Assembly (NCBI GenBank): GCA_034008185.1
Contig: CM067081.1
Location: 69,926,054 to 69,990,053 of the forward strand
Direction of reading: 5' to 3'
DNA: 64,000 nt
DNA from: Gorsachius magnificus
Taxonomy: Eukaryota; Chordata; Aves; Pelecaniformes; Ardeidae
A program made the position numbers and the translations under genes. The notes beneath the pieces are model-generated. The model was not told the DNA's origin. It was given only the letters and a program-made list of their open reading frames with translations, and made no database searches. This document shows positions 48,851 to 59,369 of this stretch, in pieces. Position 1 is the stretch's first letter. Each line of letters begins with the position of its first letter.

Positions 48851-51619
48851 CTCCTCCCTGAGCCGCTCTCCAGTGGTACGGGGCAGTGATTGAGTACCTG
48901 GGAAATTAGTGTCCTTGCTGTCTCGTTTTATGAAAGATAAATGCTATGACATTTAATGCAGACCTTAATTTAGAACAGAACTAAGCAGATCATTTTGCAA
49001 TTTAATCATAAACAGGTAAATATCAAAACTTGTTTAGCATTTCACGAGTTAGGTGGACAGACAGCAGAGGTAAAGTGAAGTAGGCAGCGGGGGAATGGCA
49101 GAGGTAAGGTAAGGTAATGAGACTTGGAGCCAACGGTGTTTTAGTCATAACGGCAGTATAAGTGTAGACAGTATCACATCCACAATTCAGGTAGGTTCTT
49201 CCCACGTGGCCATCCCGCTCTCTCTTTCCCTTTCCTCCCATACTCTCATTCACTGTTCCCACGCTAGCTGTAAAATGAGGGCTTCCGACACATGACATGA
49301 TATATGAAAAAAAAAAAATGTCACCTACAGTTAATCTGTTACCTAAAACAAACATAAACATTATGGAAAAATTGCAAAGGAAAACAAAATTTTATTATAC
49401 TCCGTAACAACTGAAAAAAGATTGTCTGGAAGGCTGCGTGCTGTCAACTCCTACCTTCATGTGTTCATATTTATAGCCTATTCCTTTGCATTCATTTTAA
49501 TTAAAAAGATTGTAAGTTTCTTTTTAAATAACTGTCTAAACAAAATGTCATATTATGCATGTTTATACATACAAAAGCTAAAATGGCATATTTTGATCCT
49601 CTTTGAAATTTTATTCTCTGCCTTCTCACCACTCCATCATCCCCTCTATTTGAGCCGATTTACAGAGGAAATGAGGCTGCAACGGGACAGATTCTTAAAC
49701 CATTTTGACCCACTTCGGAAGAGCTGGAGAGCTGCCGAATCTCCCCATTCGAGGATTCCCTTGGCACGAGGGAGTTCCTAGCTCTTACAAAGCTGACAGA
49801 GCCAATTCCTATGCCATCTGTTCCCTCAGAACCCGTTTAGAGGAGCCTAGTGGGGGCAGAGTAGGGGTGCAATTGAGGCATTTCTGCATATTCCCCTCCT
49901 CCTTTCCAAGACCCTCATGGGGGCAATAGCTAACCTGTCAAAGTGCAGCATGAATTCCAGAAGCAGAAAGCTACAACGGGCCCCCTTGCAGCTCTTCACG
50001 TCCCTCAGAGCTGCACCCTGTGGTCCTTTTGCAAATTGGCTGGGATACTCGAAGCAGCTGTGCAGAAGGGGCCAGATCCAAAGGCTCTTCTCTTTTAACC
50101 TGAATCACTTTATGGAAGTCATTGTCAAGGAGCAATCAAAGAGTTAAACTGCAAAACTGATTGGGCAGTAACCTCTGGGGAAAGGGAGAAAGAGGACAAA
50201 CTTCTGGACACAGCTGAGTGCATTCCACATCTTAACCCTGATCAGCAGAAGTCAGAAGAGCTCATCTAATAGCAGCCCTCAGTGCTGTCACACCAGCTAC
50301 GTGTTACCTGGAAGGGGGTGCTTAGCTCTTGAATCAAAATTCACAGTGCTGAGTAAGACACCTAAAGCTCTGTGTACACTGGATGTTTGCCTATGGATTT
50401 GTCCTGATGAGCTTTGTGACCCCCCCCAGCACTGTGATCAAAATGGCACGTACTCAGGCATGTATCTCCACTGGAAAAAAAACAACTGTTAGCTGAGAGG
50501 TAGTTAAAGGATGGCTTTTTAAACCACTGCTCAACTGGTGCCGCTTGTTACACAGCCACCTGGCAGTAGGAGCATGTCCCCTCCTTCTCAGCCCACGGTC
50601 AGGCAGGCAGGGAAGTGGGGTCACCCGCACAGTCCCCTGGAGTGAAGCAGGGACAAAGAGTCTACACAGTGAACCGCTATCTCAGCAACGAGGTGGTGAC
50701 TATGCACTGAGGGGGAGCCTTGACATGCTGTTTCTTTATATTGTTTTTTTTAACACCACCATTCAGATATTTGCTTCTGTCTCTCAGCCCGAGCTTCTCT
50801 GCGACTGGCACATTCGGCGTGTGATGGCGTACCGCACTGTGCAAAGGGACAGACCGAGAGGTGCCTCGCAGCGTCCCAGAATCCAGCTTTGTTGCCCCAA
50901 GGAAGAGAAAGCAGAGCAGGTCCCCAGGGCTACTCCAGCTGTAAGAGGGAAGGGGAAGCAGTGAAACATACCGGAGAGCCATACTTGGATGCTGCTGCCA
51001 CTGGGTAACTGGGGGAATGACTGCTGATCCTGGGAGGAGCAGCAGGTTCCCTGACGCATACTCTGACCTCTCACTTCATGTCATCAGGCAGCCTGGCTTT
51101 CAAAGATGGAGGACACTGGTTAAATGGCTATTATAATAGCCTATTATAACCTGGGCAAAGGTCAGTCTAAGCCACCACTCACACTTCGCTTGTGCTAACA
51201 GCTGGCCCTCGATAGAGCTTGAATGCATCCACACAGACTGCCCCTCCACTGACCCAGCAGTTTGAAGATCCAGGCTAGAGCGTGAGCACTCTGGCTTTAG
51301 AGATCAGCAGTGAGTAAATCCCAGAGTTAGTTCACTTAGCTTGGGCTAAGGTAGAGGCAACATGCATGTAAATAAAGCTTAGATTCCCTGGACATCCACC
51401 AAGGAAAGCTGGCACCTAGAAAGTAACCACGTGTAGATGGGTACAGCGAGATGTATGCCCGCTCATGTCACATATGGTGACCCAGCTCTGGTCCCACAGC
51501 TGTGTAACCCATACAGCTACAGCACTGGACCTAAGCTCACAGGCCTTATCTCCTGGACCAGAAAGCCATATATTCATTTGGCCCGGATCATGGATGGACC
51601 AGACGTTCTGCCCGCACCC
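48851..51619. other. Non-coding sequence, nothing firm recognised
   Basis: (GGTAA)x3 at 49103-49117 and a short poly(A) near 49308. The A+T-rich part at 49280-49640 holds chance frames. The 139-codon frame at 50545-50964 overlaps reverse frames and has no domain. Confidence 0.4.
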
Positions 51620-51645
51620 ACTGATGTAAACATACCCTGAGAATG
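51200..51645. repeat. Possible relic of an old hAT-like DNA element
   Basis: The stretch ends in 'ctgatgtaaacataccctga' at 51621-51640, close to the 'cagtgtagacataccctgag' wording at the end of many reptile DNA transposon copies. Preceding words ('tcacttagcttgggctaagg', 'cagctgtgtaacccatacag') are vaguely similar to such elements. No terminal inverted repeat or target duplication could be paired, so this is a weak call. Confidence 0.25.
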
Positions 51646-52823
51646 GGCATGGCAAGCTGAGTGTGCCACCGAAGCTAACAGGAAATCCCAGTGAGGGGAG
51701 TTTTGTTCCCCGTCAGAGCTGGAGTTCAGCGTGACTTTGGATGCCAGCTTCTGAGCTGGGCTGTCCCATGTTTAGCTACCTTAGTCATACATTTGGAGGC
51801 AGGGGGCTCGTCTCTGTTCTCCCCTGGGATGGGGCTTGTGGTGATACCGCTTTTAGCTAGTAGCTGTATATGTCGAGTATGTGCCCCAGAGGTGGGACTC
51901 CAGACCTATCTCAGCAGACTACAAGAAAGTAGAGAAGAGAGTCTCATCAAAAGGACTGAGGCAAGAGTGGGAATAGTGATGAGAGAGTGCTTCTGTTTTC
52001 CCTGTATTAGCTGGGTCACTATGCAGCCCAGAAGGCACAGCTCACAGAGCCAGAGGGAGTAGAAAGGAGTGCCGCAAGTGGTGTAGGTAATGAGTATTCC
52101 CACTGAGAACGGGAAGCTCTGAGCCCTGGTTTTCGGTCCGTGCCTGTCTACACGCAATGCAAAAGCAGTGCCTCACCTTTGCTCTATTTAGCTCCACGAC
52201 TCCCGACTTCTCAGCTGCACCGCAGCTCGCTTCAGTGCGAAGTACGATGTGGTCCTCTCCCCCGCTACTGCTTCCCTCTCAATGGGAGTCTCCTTAAGAG
52301 ACCTTCAAACCCATACCTTAGGCTAAAAAGAATTGAAAATTTTTATTTCCCAAAGTGTTCCAGCTGCCAGGCAATTGCACAAAAGGTAGAGAGCAGTTGT
52401 CACGTTTGAAGGGAAGTGGCTGAGAATGCTGAAACCAAGGGACTATGCTGACATGGTCTTCTGCAGACGGAGGTGAGCCTGTTTTGTCCTTTTTCCAAGC
52501 CAGCTGGGGAACTGCTTTACTGTGAGCTGATCCTGAGCTAATGCCACGACACAGCTTCAGGTTCAAAAGCTTCTAGTTAGCACCATGTGGCCCAGAAAAC
52601 AGGCTGGGGGGGGGCTCTCAATTGCTGTCAAAATCCAGAGTAGTCCAATGTTCTGCTACCGTGCACCTCCTGGGCAAACCTCATTGGTTCTGACCCAACA
52701 GAGTATCGGGTAGGGAGAGCCCAGCTTGGGAAATGAAATAGGAATGGTTCAGCTGTGTAGCCCTGTAGCAGGGCCAGTTCAAGATATAAGACAAGCAGGC
52801 TGTTACTTCTTCTACCTCTTGTT
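51646..52823. other. Non-coding sequence, nothing recognised
   Basis: Frames such as 51691-52062 (123 codons) have no domain and are opposed by a reverse frame. No repeat recognised. Confidence 0.4.
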
Positions 52824-52866
52824 GAAAAAAAACAAAACCAAAAACAAACCAAACAAACAAAAAAGC
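52824..52866 (+). repeat. A-rich low-complexity run
   Basis: A (A)n(C) mixture, 'aaaaaaaacaaaaccaaaaa' then 'caaaccaaacaaacaaaaaa'. It could be a decayed retrotransposon tail, but no element body is recognised upstream. Confidence 0.8.
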
Positions 52867-53484
52867 AATAGTACTACTTTGCTTCAGCCAGAGCCCAGGA
52901 AAATGAGGCAGAAGTCTGAGTCTTGGGGCAGTAATTGGTGCCTCTGCTTCTTTATTTCCCTGGCAGGACCAAGAGCCTTGTTCTCCCGCACCCTCCTGTC
53001 CTGCCCCACTCTGTCCTAGCCCTCACTGTACCTTAGTACTTTCTGCCTCAGGGGAAAGCCAGCCCCAGCTCCTCCCCCTGCAGGAAAACTACACGCTGTT
53101 TTACTTGAGCTGGCTGTGGGTAGGAGTGGCTGGACACATACAGTAGGACTGTACTGGGCACCTAAGGAAGTCCCTCCCACCCAGCAACATACATGCCTGG
53201 GAGACACCAAAACAAGATTGGCAGTATTTTCTGTGTGACCCTCAGTATCCACCTACATTCTGTCTAAGTTGCATTTTAGGCACAGAAAGACCAGTTTGGG
53301 ATCATGCCCAGGTTCATCTCATAGTGCCTTGAAGAAATTCTGCTTGCTTACCTGCAAAAATGAGACTTTATGCTTCATGATTCCTTGGAGGGTGGGGGCA
53401 AGGAAACAGGAATCATCCCGTGTTGTCTGAATAGCACAGCAGAACAAGAGGCAGAGAAAGAGAAGGCAAAGTGTGTGGGCAAAA
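52867..53484. other. Non-coding sequence, nothing recognised
   Basis: No gene, RNA or repeat seen. Confidence 0.4.
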
Positions 53485-53545
53485 TCTCAGCCCCACTGAA
53501 GTCCCTGGCAAAAAATTCCACTGACTTCAGTAGCTTTCTATTCTA
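53485..53545. repeat. Relic of a sauropsid short palindromic element
   Basis: 'cccactgaagtccctggcaa' then 'aaaattccactgacttcagt' then 'agctt' corresponds to the ancestral repeat 'cccactgaagtcaatggcaa', 'aactcccattgacttcaatgg'. Part of the family's internal inverted symmetry is still readable (ctgaagt ... acttcag). Confidence 0.5.
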
Positions 53546-53869
53546 TGGCAGGGTGTCCTTGTGTCTGGCCACAGACCCCTTTCAATGGCACAGTGTTAAT
53601 AAGTTGTATGACTACTACAAAGGGCAGAATGCCACCTTCTCCACTTTTCTTACAGCACCGTACATGCACTCTGAGTAGCAGACAGCATCTCTTTACATCA
53701 GGCCTTGTGCATCAGGTGATACAGGAAGAGTATTGTATTATTAAGAAGTGTTTCTCTCACAATGTCATGAATCTTTTCCCTCTCTATTCTGTCACGTTCT
53801 TCTTCATTCTATTGCGTTTTGGGCCATGCATATGCTGCATTCACTAAATGTTCCCACATTCAGCCACAT
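53546..53869. other. Non-coding spacer
   Basis: Nothing recognised up to the CR1 insertion. Confidence 0.4.
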
Positions 53870-53938
53870 GGAATCATAGAATTGTTTTAGGTTGGATCAT
53901 CAAGTCCAGCCATTAACTTAGCACTGCCAAATCCACCA

Positions 53939-54319
53939 CTAAACCATGTCCCTAAGCACCTCGTCTACCCATCTTTTAAATACCTCCAAGGATGGGGACT
54001 CAACCTCTTCCCTGAGCAGCCCATTCCAATGCTTGACAATCCTTTCAATGAAGAAATTTTTCCTAATGTCCAACCTAAACCTGCCCTGGCGCAACTTGAG
54101 GCCATTTGCTCTTGTCTTATTGCTTGTTACTTGGCAGAAAAGACCAACACCCACCTCTCTACAGCCTCCTGTCAGGCAGTTGTAGAGGGCGATCAGGTCT
54201 CCCCTCAGCCTCCTCTTCTCCAGGCTGAACAACCCCAGTTCCCTCAGCCACTCCTCATCAGACTTGTGCTCCAGACCCCTCACCAGCTTCACTGCCCTTC
54301 TCTGGACAAGCTCCAGCAC
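53939..54319 (-). pseudogene. CR1 ORF2 C-terminal fragment (copy C)
   Basis: A 126-codon open block starts with '[20 protein letters not shown]' and continues through '[20 protein letters not shown]' to '[13 protein letters not shown]', the usual end of avian CR1 ORF2. It is uninterrupted from its first Met to the natural stop and would be the last third of the protein downstream of the reverse transcriptase. It is separated from the catalytic block by a frameshift, so it belongs to a dead element. Confidence 0.92.
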
Positions 54320-54626
54320 CTCAATGTCCTTCTTGTAGTGAGGGGCCCAAAACTGAACACAGCATTAGAGGTGCAGCCTCACCAGTGCAGAGTACAGAGG
54401 CACAATCACTTCCCTGCTCCCGCTGGCCATGCTATTCCTGATACAGGCCAGGATGCTGTTGGCCTTGTTGGCCATCTGGGTCCACTGCCAGCTCATATTC
54501 AGCTGGATGTTGAGCAATGCCCCTGGGTCCTTTTCTGCTGGGCAGCTTTCCAGCCGCTCTTCTCCAAGCCTGTAGCGTTGCATGGGGTTTTTGTGACCCA
54601 AGTGCAGGACCCGGCACTTGGCCTTG

Positions 54627-54812
54627 TTAAATCTCAATACAATTGGCCTCAGCCCATTGATCCAACCTGTCCAGGTCCCTCTGCAGAGCCTCCCTGCCCT
54701 CAAGCAGATCAACACTCCTGCCCAATTTAGTGTCATCTGCAAACATACTGAGGGTGCACTCGATCTCATCTTCCAGATCATTGGTAAAGATATTAAATAA
54801 GACTGGCCCCAA
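54627..54812 (-). pseudogene. CR1 ORF2 reverse-transcriptase fragment with FADDT box (copy C)
   Basis: The frame contains '[20 protein letters not shown]' and then the active-site box FADDTKLG (FADD at 54732-54743), the catalytic Asp pair of non-LTR reverse transcriptases. '[20 protein letters not shown]' follows. The frame then shifts: the next block (54365-54626 in another frame) continues with '[20 protein letters not shown]' and '[18 protein letters not shown]'. At least one frameshift between these blocks makes the enzyme non-functional, and the 5' part is missing altogether. Confidence 0.92.
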
Positions 54813-54831
54813 TACTGAGCCCTGGGGAAAA

Positions 54832-55019
54832 CTGGCTTTTGTTTAGGTGCATGGCTAGGTATATTGGCGAGGAGTGTGGTGGACTGTATTTATAATTACA
54901 TCTCTGATATTTATCCATTCAGAAAGAATACAATATATTTTTGAGCAAAAATAATACTCAGCACTTTGCCAAGAGAAACCATCGGTTTTCTGCAGACACA
55001 TGCCAGCGGTTTCTCAATA
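54832..55019. other. Short A+T-rich spacer after CR1
   Basis: Nothing recognised. Confidence 0.4.
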
Positions 55020-55200
55020 AAATTCCACACGTTATCTTTTTCACGGGTTCAGAGGGCAGCTACCAAGTGTAATTTCCACCTGTAGGCCTGATTTAGTTTT
55101 CTTTTTACGATTCCTCTTCCAGATTTATAAGGGAATTTAATTAGGCTTCTTATATATTTCTTTGGCAATTTTTGAATATATATATATATTTCTCCTTCTT
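55020..55200. promoter_or_regulatory. Candidate conserved non-coding element
   Basis: 'tttttcacgggttcagaggg' then 'cagctaccaagtgtaatttc', 'cacctgtaggcctgatttag' and 'aagggaatttaattaggctt' bring an E-box CACCTG, homeobox TAATTA and CpGs into one block, ending in a (TA)n run at 55176-55189. No repeat or coding frame. Inference from composition only. Confidence 0.25.
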
Positions 55201-56455
55201 GATTACGACCCCCTTTAACTCACTGGATGTCCCAAATTATAAGCTTTGCATGGAATCAGTTGCCTTTGGCTATGTTTGGTATTATGTTACCTTCTGTTCA
55301 GTTAACGGTGTGGAGATAGGCCATAAGCACTGGAAAAACCTCAAAGCTCTTTTCTGCTGTTTTGAAATTGAGAAAGCAGAAACATAATTGCTTTTGTTGG
55401 ATCACAATCCTGAATAGCAAAAGACTTTTTAAACATCTGCCCTTCCTTTGATTGTCTTTACATCTTCTCTCTTTTTTGTCTACTGTTCATTATTCTGCAT
55501 TTTATTCACTAATGAAAAATTCTATCCATGACAATATTTTCATATGCTGTAAGATGACTGGGATTCAATGCATTTAATCTGATCTAGCCCTACAGAAAAC
55601 CTTAATAGAATGTGACAATATATGTTAATTCTGTGAGGTTTGTATTTCCTTCTTGCTCATGTAATATCTGATCTGTCCTGCCTACAATCTCAGTGCAATC
55701 TCCTGCAACCCTGACTTTTAACAGAGCAAGAGTCTAACTCCCGGGATGTATTTGCAACACCTATTGAAGCCAAACAACGCTGCGTAGCTATATGGGAAAT
55801 AAATTTTCCTTTCTTTGTCACTGGGGCCCTGCTCCCATTCAGATCTGTGGCAAATCTGGCACTGACTTAAATTCCACCAAGATCAGGCATCAGAATTGTT
55901 CCGTTTTACACGGGATTCTCTCTGACGGGAGAACTCGCATGTGTCTCCATGTGCTGATCTCTCTCTCGCTCTTTATCACTAATCGAATGACTTGATATGT
56001 CTCTCTTCTTCTTTTTTTTTTTTTTTTTTAATACCGCTGTCAAATACCTGTCATGATATTAGCATTCATTCCCAGGGAAATGTAGCAGCCAGAAATAATG
56101 CTGCTCCCCGAGTGGACCAGAATAATCTGTTCGTTCTGCAGGGAATAGCTATCCTTATTCAATAATAATATTGAAATTAAGAAATAACATTCTGTCTTTT
56201 AACATGGGAAGACAATACAAATAATTGGGGAATTTCCTAATGAGTCTGTTATTAAAACAGTATCTAGAGGAAACCTGAGCATTCAGCCAACTGAAATGTG
56301 TCCTTTTCTTTTTTTTCCTGGTTTGAGCACAATGCTTGACATCAATACCACAAGTATTTTCAGTGCTACCTGGGAATAAGGGGGAACGAAGGCAGGAGGC
56401 TTTTGAAAAGTCACTTTTGATTTTCCTCATTTAAGAGCTAAGTATTTCAAAAGCA
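55201..56455. other. A+T-rich non-coding sequence
   Basis: An 18-base poly(T) lies at 56012-56029. 'ggcaaatctggcactgactt' near 55849 recalls reptile short repeats but is too brief to call. No gene or RNA recognised. Confidence 0.4.
56012..56029 (+). repeat. Poly(T) run, 18 T
   Basis: The longest homopolymer in the window, preceded by a C/T-rich lead-in. No SINE or LINE body is recognised on the reverse strand downstream of it. Confidence 0.95.
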
Positions 56456-56700
56456 ATGAGGGCCAAATTTTCAAGTGCCGATAGTCCCCAGTTGGATCCA
56501 GATTTTCAGAAAGATTCCATTCTCATTTACACTTCTCAATAGAGCATTTTTCCACAAGTGCTCAGCAGCCAGCAATTCTGTCTGGCCAGGAAGCCATTGA
56601 GAAAGCTGGTCTTTTTTTTTTTTTTCTTCCCGGTGCCTAAAGGGGAATGGGGAGCTCTTTTGTGAATCGGGTTCTTCAGACAAGTCATGCCTGATGAGCC
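56456..56700. repeat. Relic of a sauropsid palindromic element ('ggccaaattttcaagtgc')
   Basis: Starts 'gagggccaaattttcaagtg' then 'cc' and ends with 'ggtgcctaaaggggaatggg' then 'gagctcttttgtgaatcggg'. In the common reptile family the left end is 'gggccagattttcagaagtgc' and the right side carries 'ggtgcctaaatnnngaattagg'. A poly(T) run at about 56609-56625 interrupts it. Assigned by wording from memory; boundaries approximate. Confidence 0.45.
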
Positions 56701-56970
56701 TGGCTCTGAGGAAAGAAGTGAAATATAACTTTGCTCTCTGAAACCTCTAGAGGCAGCGGGTGCTAGAAAGACCCAGCATACTGCTGGGCAGAGATAGCTC
56801 CAAGAGAGCTAGCTTGGAGACTGGAAGCAATGGAGAAACACCCATAATTCCTCCTGGAGCTTTGCAGCGTACGAGGGAACAAGTGATTCCATGAATACCG
56901 GAATTATTCCGGAAGCCTAGTTTCCAATGGAGTTAGTGTTTCATGGCTGACTGACATTTTCAATGAATTA
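56701..56970. other. Non-coding sequence upstream of the zinc-finger relic
   Basis: The zinc-finger frame stays open back to about 56890, but the translated part before 56971 shows no further finger. No repeat recognised. Confidence 0.35.
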
Positions 56971-57060
56971 TACTATTGCTGCGGTGTGAATTCTGCCCTT
57001 ATCAGACACTGGAGAATCCATAGGGGAGAGAAGCCTTGGCTGCAGAGTGGATTCCCTTAT
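56971..57060 (+). pseudogene. C2H2 zinc-finger relic (one finger plus start of the next)
   Basis: In the frame of 57007 the DNA reads YYCCG followed by SALIRHWRIHRGEKPW (to 57039). This matches the second half of a tandem C2H2 finger and its linker (consensus xSxLIRHxRIHTGEKPY), including both zinc-binding His codons (57007 and 57019) and the GEKP linker at 57025-57036. The first half is damaged: the two Cys codons (56977 and 56980) are adjacent rather than two residues apart, and three to four residues before the Val are missing. After GEKPW the words 'tgcagagtgga' match the start of a next finger (Cys-Arg-Glu-Cys-Gly) but only with a frameshift, and the frame stops at about 57064. A decayed fragment of a poly-zinc-finger gene or retrocopy; not a working protein. 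Confidence 0.6.
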
Positions 57061-57239
57061 ATCTAATAAGGTATAAGCTCTGACTGAAGCTTTCCTTCAC
57101 ACACATCCAGTCTCTCTCCCAGGTGGATTCTCTCCGAGTCAAACGAGAACCGAGCGTGGGCTGCAGCCTTCCCGTTAGTAGGAAAACTCTTCAGCTTTCT
57201 ATTTCCACAAAAACTTACTCGCTTGATTATCTCTGAAAC

Positions 57240-57620
57240 CTCTACCTTCCTGCCAGGCTCAGCTACAATTGGCCAATGGGTCCAAAAGTTATCAGACAAC
57301 CACGCGCGCAAGCGCGGACGCACACGGCAATTACGCGAGCTGTGCTTCCTTACGGAGCCAGGCTGAAAACACCCACTGCTAAACTCGAAATGACTGCAGC
57401 CTGCTGTGTCTGCGAGCGAGCTGGGGAGGCCATAATAAAGGACCGAGTGGAAAGGGAAATAAATTATCCCGTCTCCCCCGTCCCGTAGAGCAATCAGTCG
57501 CACGTCTCCCTCCATCCCCAGCCACGGGGTCTCCCCGCCAGGCGCAGCAACCGCTGCAGAGCCCCTTTGGCGCGGGGAGCGCTGGGGGGGCAGTCAGGGG
57601 ATCTGGAAGCGTTCCTGGCT
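57240..57620. promoter_or_regulatory. CpG-rich promoter-like patch with double CCAAT box
   Basis: 'ctacaattggccaatgggtc' contains the perfect palindrome ATTGGCCAAT (57268-57277), two CCAAT boxes back to back. A CpG-dense run follows ('accacgcgcgcaagcgcgga' then 'cgcacacggcaattacgcga'), and an A+T-rich TATA-like 'ccataataaagg' at about 57430-57441. GC-rich sequence with 'ctttggcgcggggagcgctg' continues to about 57600. The frames here (57063-57515 reverse, 150 codons; 57276-57488 forward) have no domain and oppose each other. It could be a small promoter or an enhancer; no gene is assigned. Confidence 0.4.
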
Positions 57621-58045
57621 GGTCTGCCAGTGTGAAGGATTGGCAGCGCTTCTTGCAGTTTCCTTTCCCATGAGCAACTAGCAGCAATCAAATACAATCT
57701 AGCCCTCATTATTTGCCGTTAGTTTCTTTGATTGTGATTTGGAAATACGTTGCTAAGGAAAGCAAAAACCGTGGTTAACTGATTGATAGAAAATAAGAGT
57801 CATAGAAAACATCTGGAGAGCCAGATGAGTACAAGCCATTGTTTAGTTTAATACCCTTATAATATTTGCTGCAAACAGCCAAGCTGAAGGGTGGATTCTT
57901 CATCATTTTTATTACGTGCTTATTCCAAAATATTAGTGAATGGGCTTTGACAGCAATGTTTGATCCGTGCCCTTTTGCCCAGACGTTACCATGTCTTGGC
58001 TTCCTGAGGCTGTGTAAGGCCAAATTATCAGAACATAATATCAAA
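57621..58045. other. Non-coding spacer
   Basis: No gene or repeat recognised. Confidence 0.4.
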
Positions 58046-58205
58046 ATGTAAGAATGGTCATATTGGATCATACCAACGTCCCTCTAGACTCTTGCTTCTG
58101 ATGGTGACTAATAGCAGATGTTTAGGGAAAAACACAAAGCCAAAAAATGCAGCCATTGTTCTCCGATACACCCTCCTAGCTTCTAGTGATTAGCAGCTAG
58201 AGAAC
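58046..58205 (+). repeat. Ancient interspersed repeat, second copy of the family at 1035
   Basis: 'gtaagaatggtcatattgga' then 'tcataccaacgtccctctag' then 'ggtgactaatagcagatgtt' then 'tagggaaa' follows the same ancestral wording as the copy at 1035-1200 ('gatggcagtactgggtcaga', 'agtggccaata'), and 'ctagcttctagtgattagca' then 'gctag' continues it further right than in the first copy. More diverged than the first copy. Confidence 0.6.
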
Positions 58206-58849
58206 AAGCTGCACCAGGGGTGCTGTCTTTGTAGTTAATATGGCTAGCTGGATGGTTTTCCTCTGGGATTCCTTCCCTCGGTCTTTGAAGGCAGAAATAG
58301 CAAAGAGCTTATGTTTCGTCTAGGGAAAAGTGCTGAAGAGGGAAATCCTACAGCTGGAAACATTAGGGATCACCCCGAGGAAATGGGCTCCATCAAGCTG
58401 CAGGGGCATGTCTAACCCAAAGTTAAAGAAAGAGAGACTCAGCCTCCGATTTGAACTTTTGGTGTTCACCCTTCAGCTAACTGTGCAGTTGTTGGGCAGC
58501 AGAAAGCAGGGGGGGACAGGGGGTGGAAGCGGACTGCAGCTGCCCAGGGCCTCCCTTCAGGCAGGCAGGAGGAGAGAAGACCCACACATCGCCCACTGAC
58601 CATGCAGCCCACCAGCTGCAGCCCTGGGAGCCCATGCCCTGGCTGAAACATGCTCCTCAGATGCCTTTAAGCAGGGTGGTCTCTGCATATGTATAGATAG
58701 TTGACAGAAATGTGATTAATGGCCAGCTTTCTTCTAGTCTTTCCAGGTCCATTCCTACGCTCATCCTAGCTATTCAACAACTGTGCTTCACACCTACGTA
58801 GGTGCGTTGCGGGTTTGTTAAGGAACCCTCTGTGGGCACAGAAGCACAG
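58206..58849. other. Non-coding sequence, nothing recognised
   Basis: Open frames here oppose each other and show no domain. Confidence 0.4.
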
Positions 58850-58990
58850 ATAAATGTTAGCATATTTCCCATTTTACAGATACTGAAAATGAGACAAAGA
58901 GTTGAAATCACTTACCTGAAGTCCACAGGGTGAATTGGGAACTGAACCAGGTGTAGAAACTACACCCTCCTAATTTTCTGCTTTCAATGG
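58850..58990 (+). repeat. MIR-like ancient SINE
   Basis: 'tttcccattttacagatact' then 'gaaaatgagacaaagagttg' then 'aaatcacttacctgaagtcc' then 'acaggg' (58865-58930) matches the MIR core 'ccccattttacagatgagga', 'aactgaggcacagagaggtt', 'aagtgacttgcccaaggtca' then 'cacag' in order with modest change. 'aactgaaccagg' at about 58940-58951 matches the 'gaacccagg' end of the core. MIR elements are tRNA-derived SINEs shared by all amniotes and long inactive. Confidence 0.75.
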
Positions 58991-59369
58991 TTAGCCAGCA
59001 CTTCCTTCCACTTAATTTACTGTTAAATCTAGAGGCATAATCCAGAGATATATACACCAAGGGGGCTGTTTCTTCACAGAATTTTATTCAATATTTATAG
59101 TATGTGCTTATGATTACAAAATTACATTGTTTTGACTCCATAAGTGATATTTTAGCTAACAAGAATTGTTGTATTAAAAAAAAAATGGGCTGGCATTTCC
59201 AGAAATACCATGGGGTTTTTTTTCCTAATTCACACATGAGTTCTGAATTCATTGCAATACAAAGCTGTTTGTAGTGCCAATACATTTTTGCACTTCATTC
59301 AATCAAATTTTACTGTAAGTTTAGATCAGCCACGTCATCTCACATTCCACAGAAATATGAGCCTTTTAA
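58991..59369. other. A+T-rich non-coding spacer
   Basis: Nothing recognised. Confidence 0.4.

Larger units (their letters stand above)
53870..54831 (-). mobile_element. CR1 LINE, 5'-truncated, reverse strand (copy C, about 960 bases)
   Basis: Read on the reverse strand it runs from the reverse-transcriptase region to the CR1 3' end; the plus-strand left edge 'aatcatagaattgttttagg' then 'ttggatcatcaagtccagcc' is the complement of the familiar CR1 tail. It is the longest and best preserved of the three copies. Compared with common copies the tail lacks the 'aaagaccactaaga' part. Coding blocks remain open in pieces, suggesting a fairly recent or slowly decaying insertion. It differs in its 3' end from copies A and B, so probably another subfamily. 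Confidence 0.95.

Noticed and set aside
54029..54730. 233-codon forward frame, the longest in the window
   Set aside because: It lies antisense to CR1 copy C and is open only because the complementary strand carries CR1 ORF2.
57063..57515. 150-codon reverse frame in the CpG patch
   Set aside because: No recognisable domain, an opposing frame over the same bases, and GC-rich DNA has few stops by chance.
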